From Lonicera japonica (lineage: Eukaryota > Streptophyta > Magnoliopsida > Dipsacales > Caprifoliaceae): 64,000 nucleotides of DNA. The notes under the pieces were generated by a model that was not told where the DNA came from, did not search any database, and saw only the letters and a list, made by a program, of their open reading frames with translations. The stretch lies in contig CM038469.1 of the NCBI GenBank assembly GCA_021464415.1, positions 4,566,501 through 4,630,500 of the forward strand. The letters are read 5' to 3'. Of the stretch, positions 62,511 to 64,000 are shown piece by piece. The position numbers and the translations under genes are program-made. Each line of letters opens with the position of its first letter. The stretch's first letter is position 1.

Positions 62511-64000
62511 TAGCTTTGTGTTATTAATAAAGAAATTGAAATTGATTGAAAAATGTTAACCGATGATTTCAATACAAAAGAAAATAAGAGTGAAAGAAGA
62601 CAATATAAGTTTAGTCATTTAGAAAAAGAATAACTAAAAATAATGAGGAAGTGGAAAAATTTATGTTGGAAATTAAAACCAATATTAAATTTTTTGGTTG
62701 GTAAAAAAATATTATAATAAATGTAATGTAAGTATGTACGATTAATCGCAAATCGTACAGACTTACAAAACTTAAATCGCACAAGCTGTCTGCAAAAGTC
62801 TTTACCTTCTGCGTGTATAGACCTCCTATCCGAATCGTACGAATAGGTTCACAATGAATCACTCACCATGGTGTCACACCGTTCTTCAACTCCGTTTGTG
62901 AATCACACACTTTGGGATTTGATTTGTTCTTTAAAGAAATAACGCTTACTTTGGCATGAATTAAAAACCCAAAGGTGGTTTTATGTTTTGAGGTTTTAAT
63001 CTCTCTTTAAGGTGTAAAAAAATTCTCTCAAAACTTGTGTTGAAACACTCTAGACATGTTTTTTTTTTATTGGGAAACATATGACAAAAACCTCTTTTGA
63101 AAAGGATTAAAAAATACTTAAAAACGCTTTTTTGCCATAAATTTTTGCCCAAAAAGTAAGGCCGAATCGATCCAAAGTTGAAAACTCAATTCTGGAGCTT
63201 TTTTAGCTCCAAATTGATCTAGGTAAGTAGAATTGGATCGATTTGCCTTTAGTGGCAAAAATATAGCCTTTAGTGGTAATTTTTTGGTTTGCCATTATTG
63301 GTATTTTTTTTATCGTTTTTCGTTGTTTTAAATCTATTTGAGCTTCGATTCATCACTTTGTATCAATGGGACTTCTCGAACATCACTAAAACTCTGTAAA
63401 AACACTTAAAAGCAAGTTTGACTCAAAAGACTTTTGTTTTCATTTTAAGTACTCAACCACCACTTAGAATTTGAATCAAACCGAATTAAATACTTGCCTA
63501 ACTTACCTTGATCCCATTTATGCTCTAAATTTAATCCTTGAAGTTTCGGAAGCTTGGCTCTTCGATTCGGCTTTTCTTCGCTTTATCGCATCTTCACTCG
63601 AGGGAAGCGACTCTAAACCGTATCAACTCTTTTGGCATCGGAATCAAGCCAATCTAAGCTAAGTCCTTATAAATTTAGACTTTACGCAGGTAATAATAAA
63701 ACCAACGAGTAAATTTTTGATATGGGCAGTATTGTATAAGGTCATAAGGGCACAATCAAAAAACGACACTTGTCAACTTTAACCTAACTTAAGTTAACCA
63801 TGGTTAAATGATATAATAATATCTCACACAATAAGAAAGAAAAAAAATATTTCATTAAATATGCTCTTAATTTTTGAGGTTGCACGTTTCCAAACGAGTA
63901 ATTTTTCTTTCTTACTTTTAGATAGAGTAATTTTTTATTTTATTTATTTATTTGATTATATGTTTTTGTATTTCTACTTTACTAAAAATATGAAAATTGA
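62511..64000. other. Intergenic to the right edge, no gene recognised
   Basis: No protein-like frame. Small inverted repeats are present: GAATCGATCCAA (63164-63175) with TTGGATCGATTT (63233-63244), and GGAGCTTTTTTAGCTCC (63194-63210). Confidence 0.45.

Overview
This window is nuclear DNA from a flowering plant, most likely a eudicot. It is strongly AT-rich, its genes carry GT-AG introns, and it is packed with plant transposon families. I can support only two host genes. (1) A DUF1666-family gene on the minus strand (coding exons 1348-4509) runs off the left edge of the window. (2) A complete three-exon R2R3-MYB gene of subgroup 1 (the MYB60/94/96/30 clade) lies on the plus strand (18222-19796). 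Its product is 302 residues, and members of this clade act in guard cells, cuticular wax control and ABA/drought responses. I found no tRNA, rRNA or CRISPR.

Layout. 1-1313: nested Tourist-like MITEs forming a ~360-bp-arm palindrome inside an intron of the DUF1666 gene. 4510-18221: mostly gene-free, with a hAT-like MITE (8081-8380), a small hairpin element (9458-9618), an AT-rich minisatellite (9930-10710), a Tourist-like MITE (11738-12033), a compound microsatellite (13861-13985), a non-autonomous Mutator-like element with perfect 9-bp target duplication (15368-16657) and a tRNA-derived SINE candidate (16728-16890) upstream of the MYB gene. 22008-26078: a ~4 kb Mutator-like element carrying a broken MURA-type transposase. 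26553-29113: two LINE fragments on opposite strands flanking a small solo LTR.

29696-42759: the most striking structure is one ~13 kb PIF/Harbinger transposon. It has GGGCCC ends and a TTA target duplication, and carries broken copies of both a DDE transposase and a Myb/SANT-like ORF1 protein. Three solo-LTR-like insertions (32095-35097, 35673-36887, 37289-39322), each with its own 5-bp target duplication, plus a 734-bp tandem duplication have inflated it from an inferred ~6 kb. Its right end lies inside a second, 356-bp tandem duplication.

43374-64000: LTR-like repetitive DNA, a minisatellite, further Tourist and hAT MITEs, a 974-bp hAT element with a perfect 8-bp target duplication (52932-53905), two TIR elements (58245-58639, 58919-59387), and a degenerate endogenous pararetrovirus-like fragment (61191-62210).

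The window reads as two genes in a layered transposon landscape, where target-site duplications allow much of the insertion history to be reconstructed. I see no clearly new biological system. The points most worth checking are the nested Harbinger element, the intronic palindrome and the TE-derived sequence upstream of the MYB gene.
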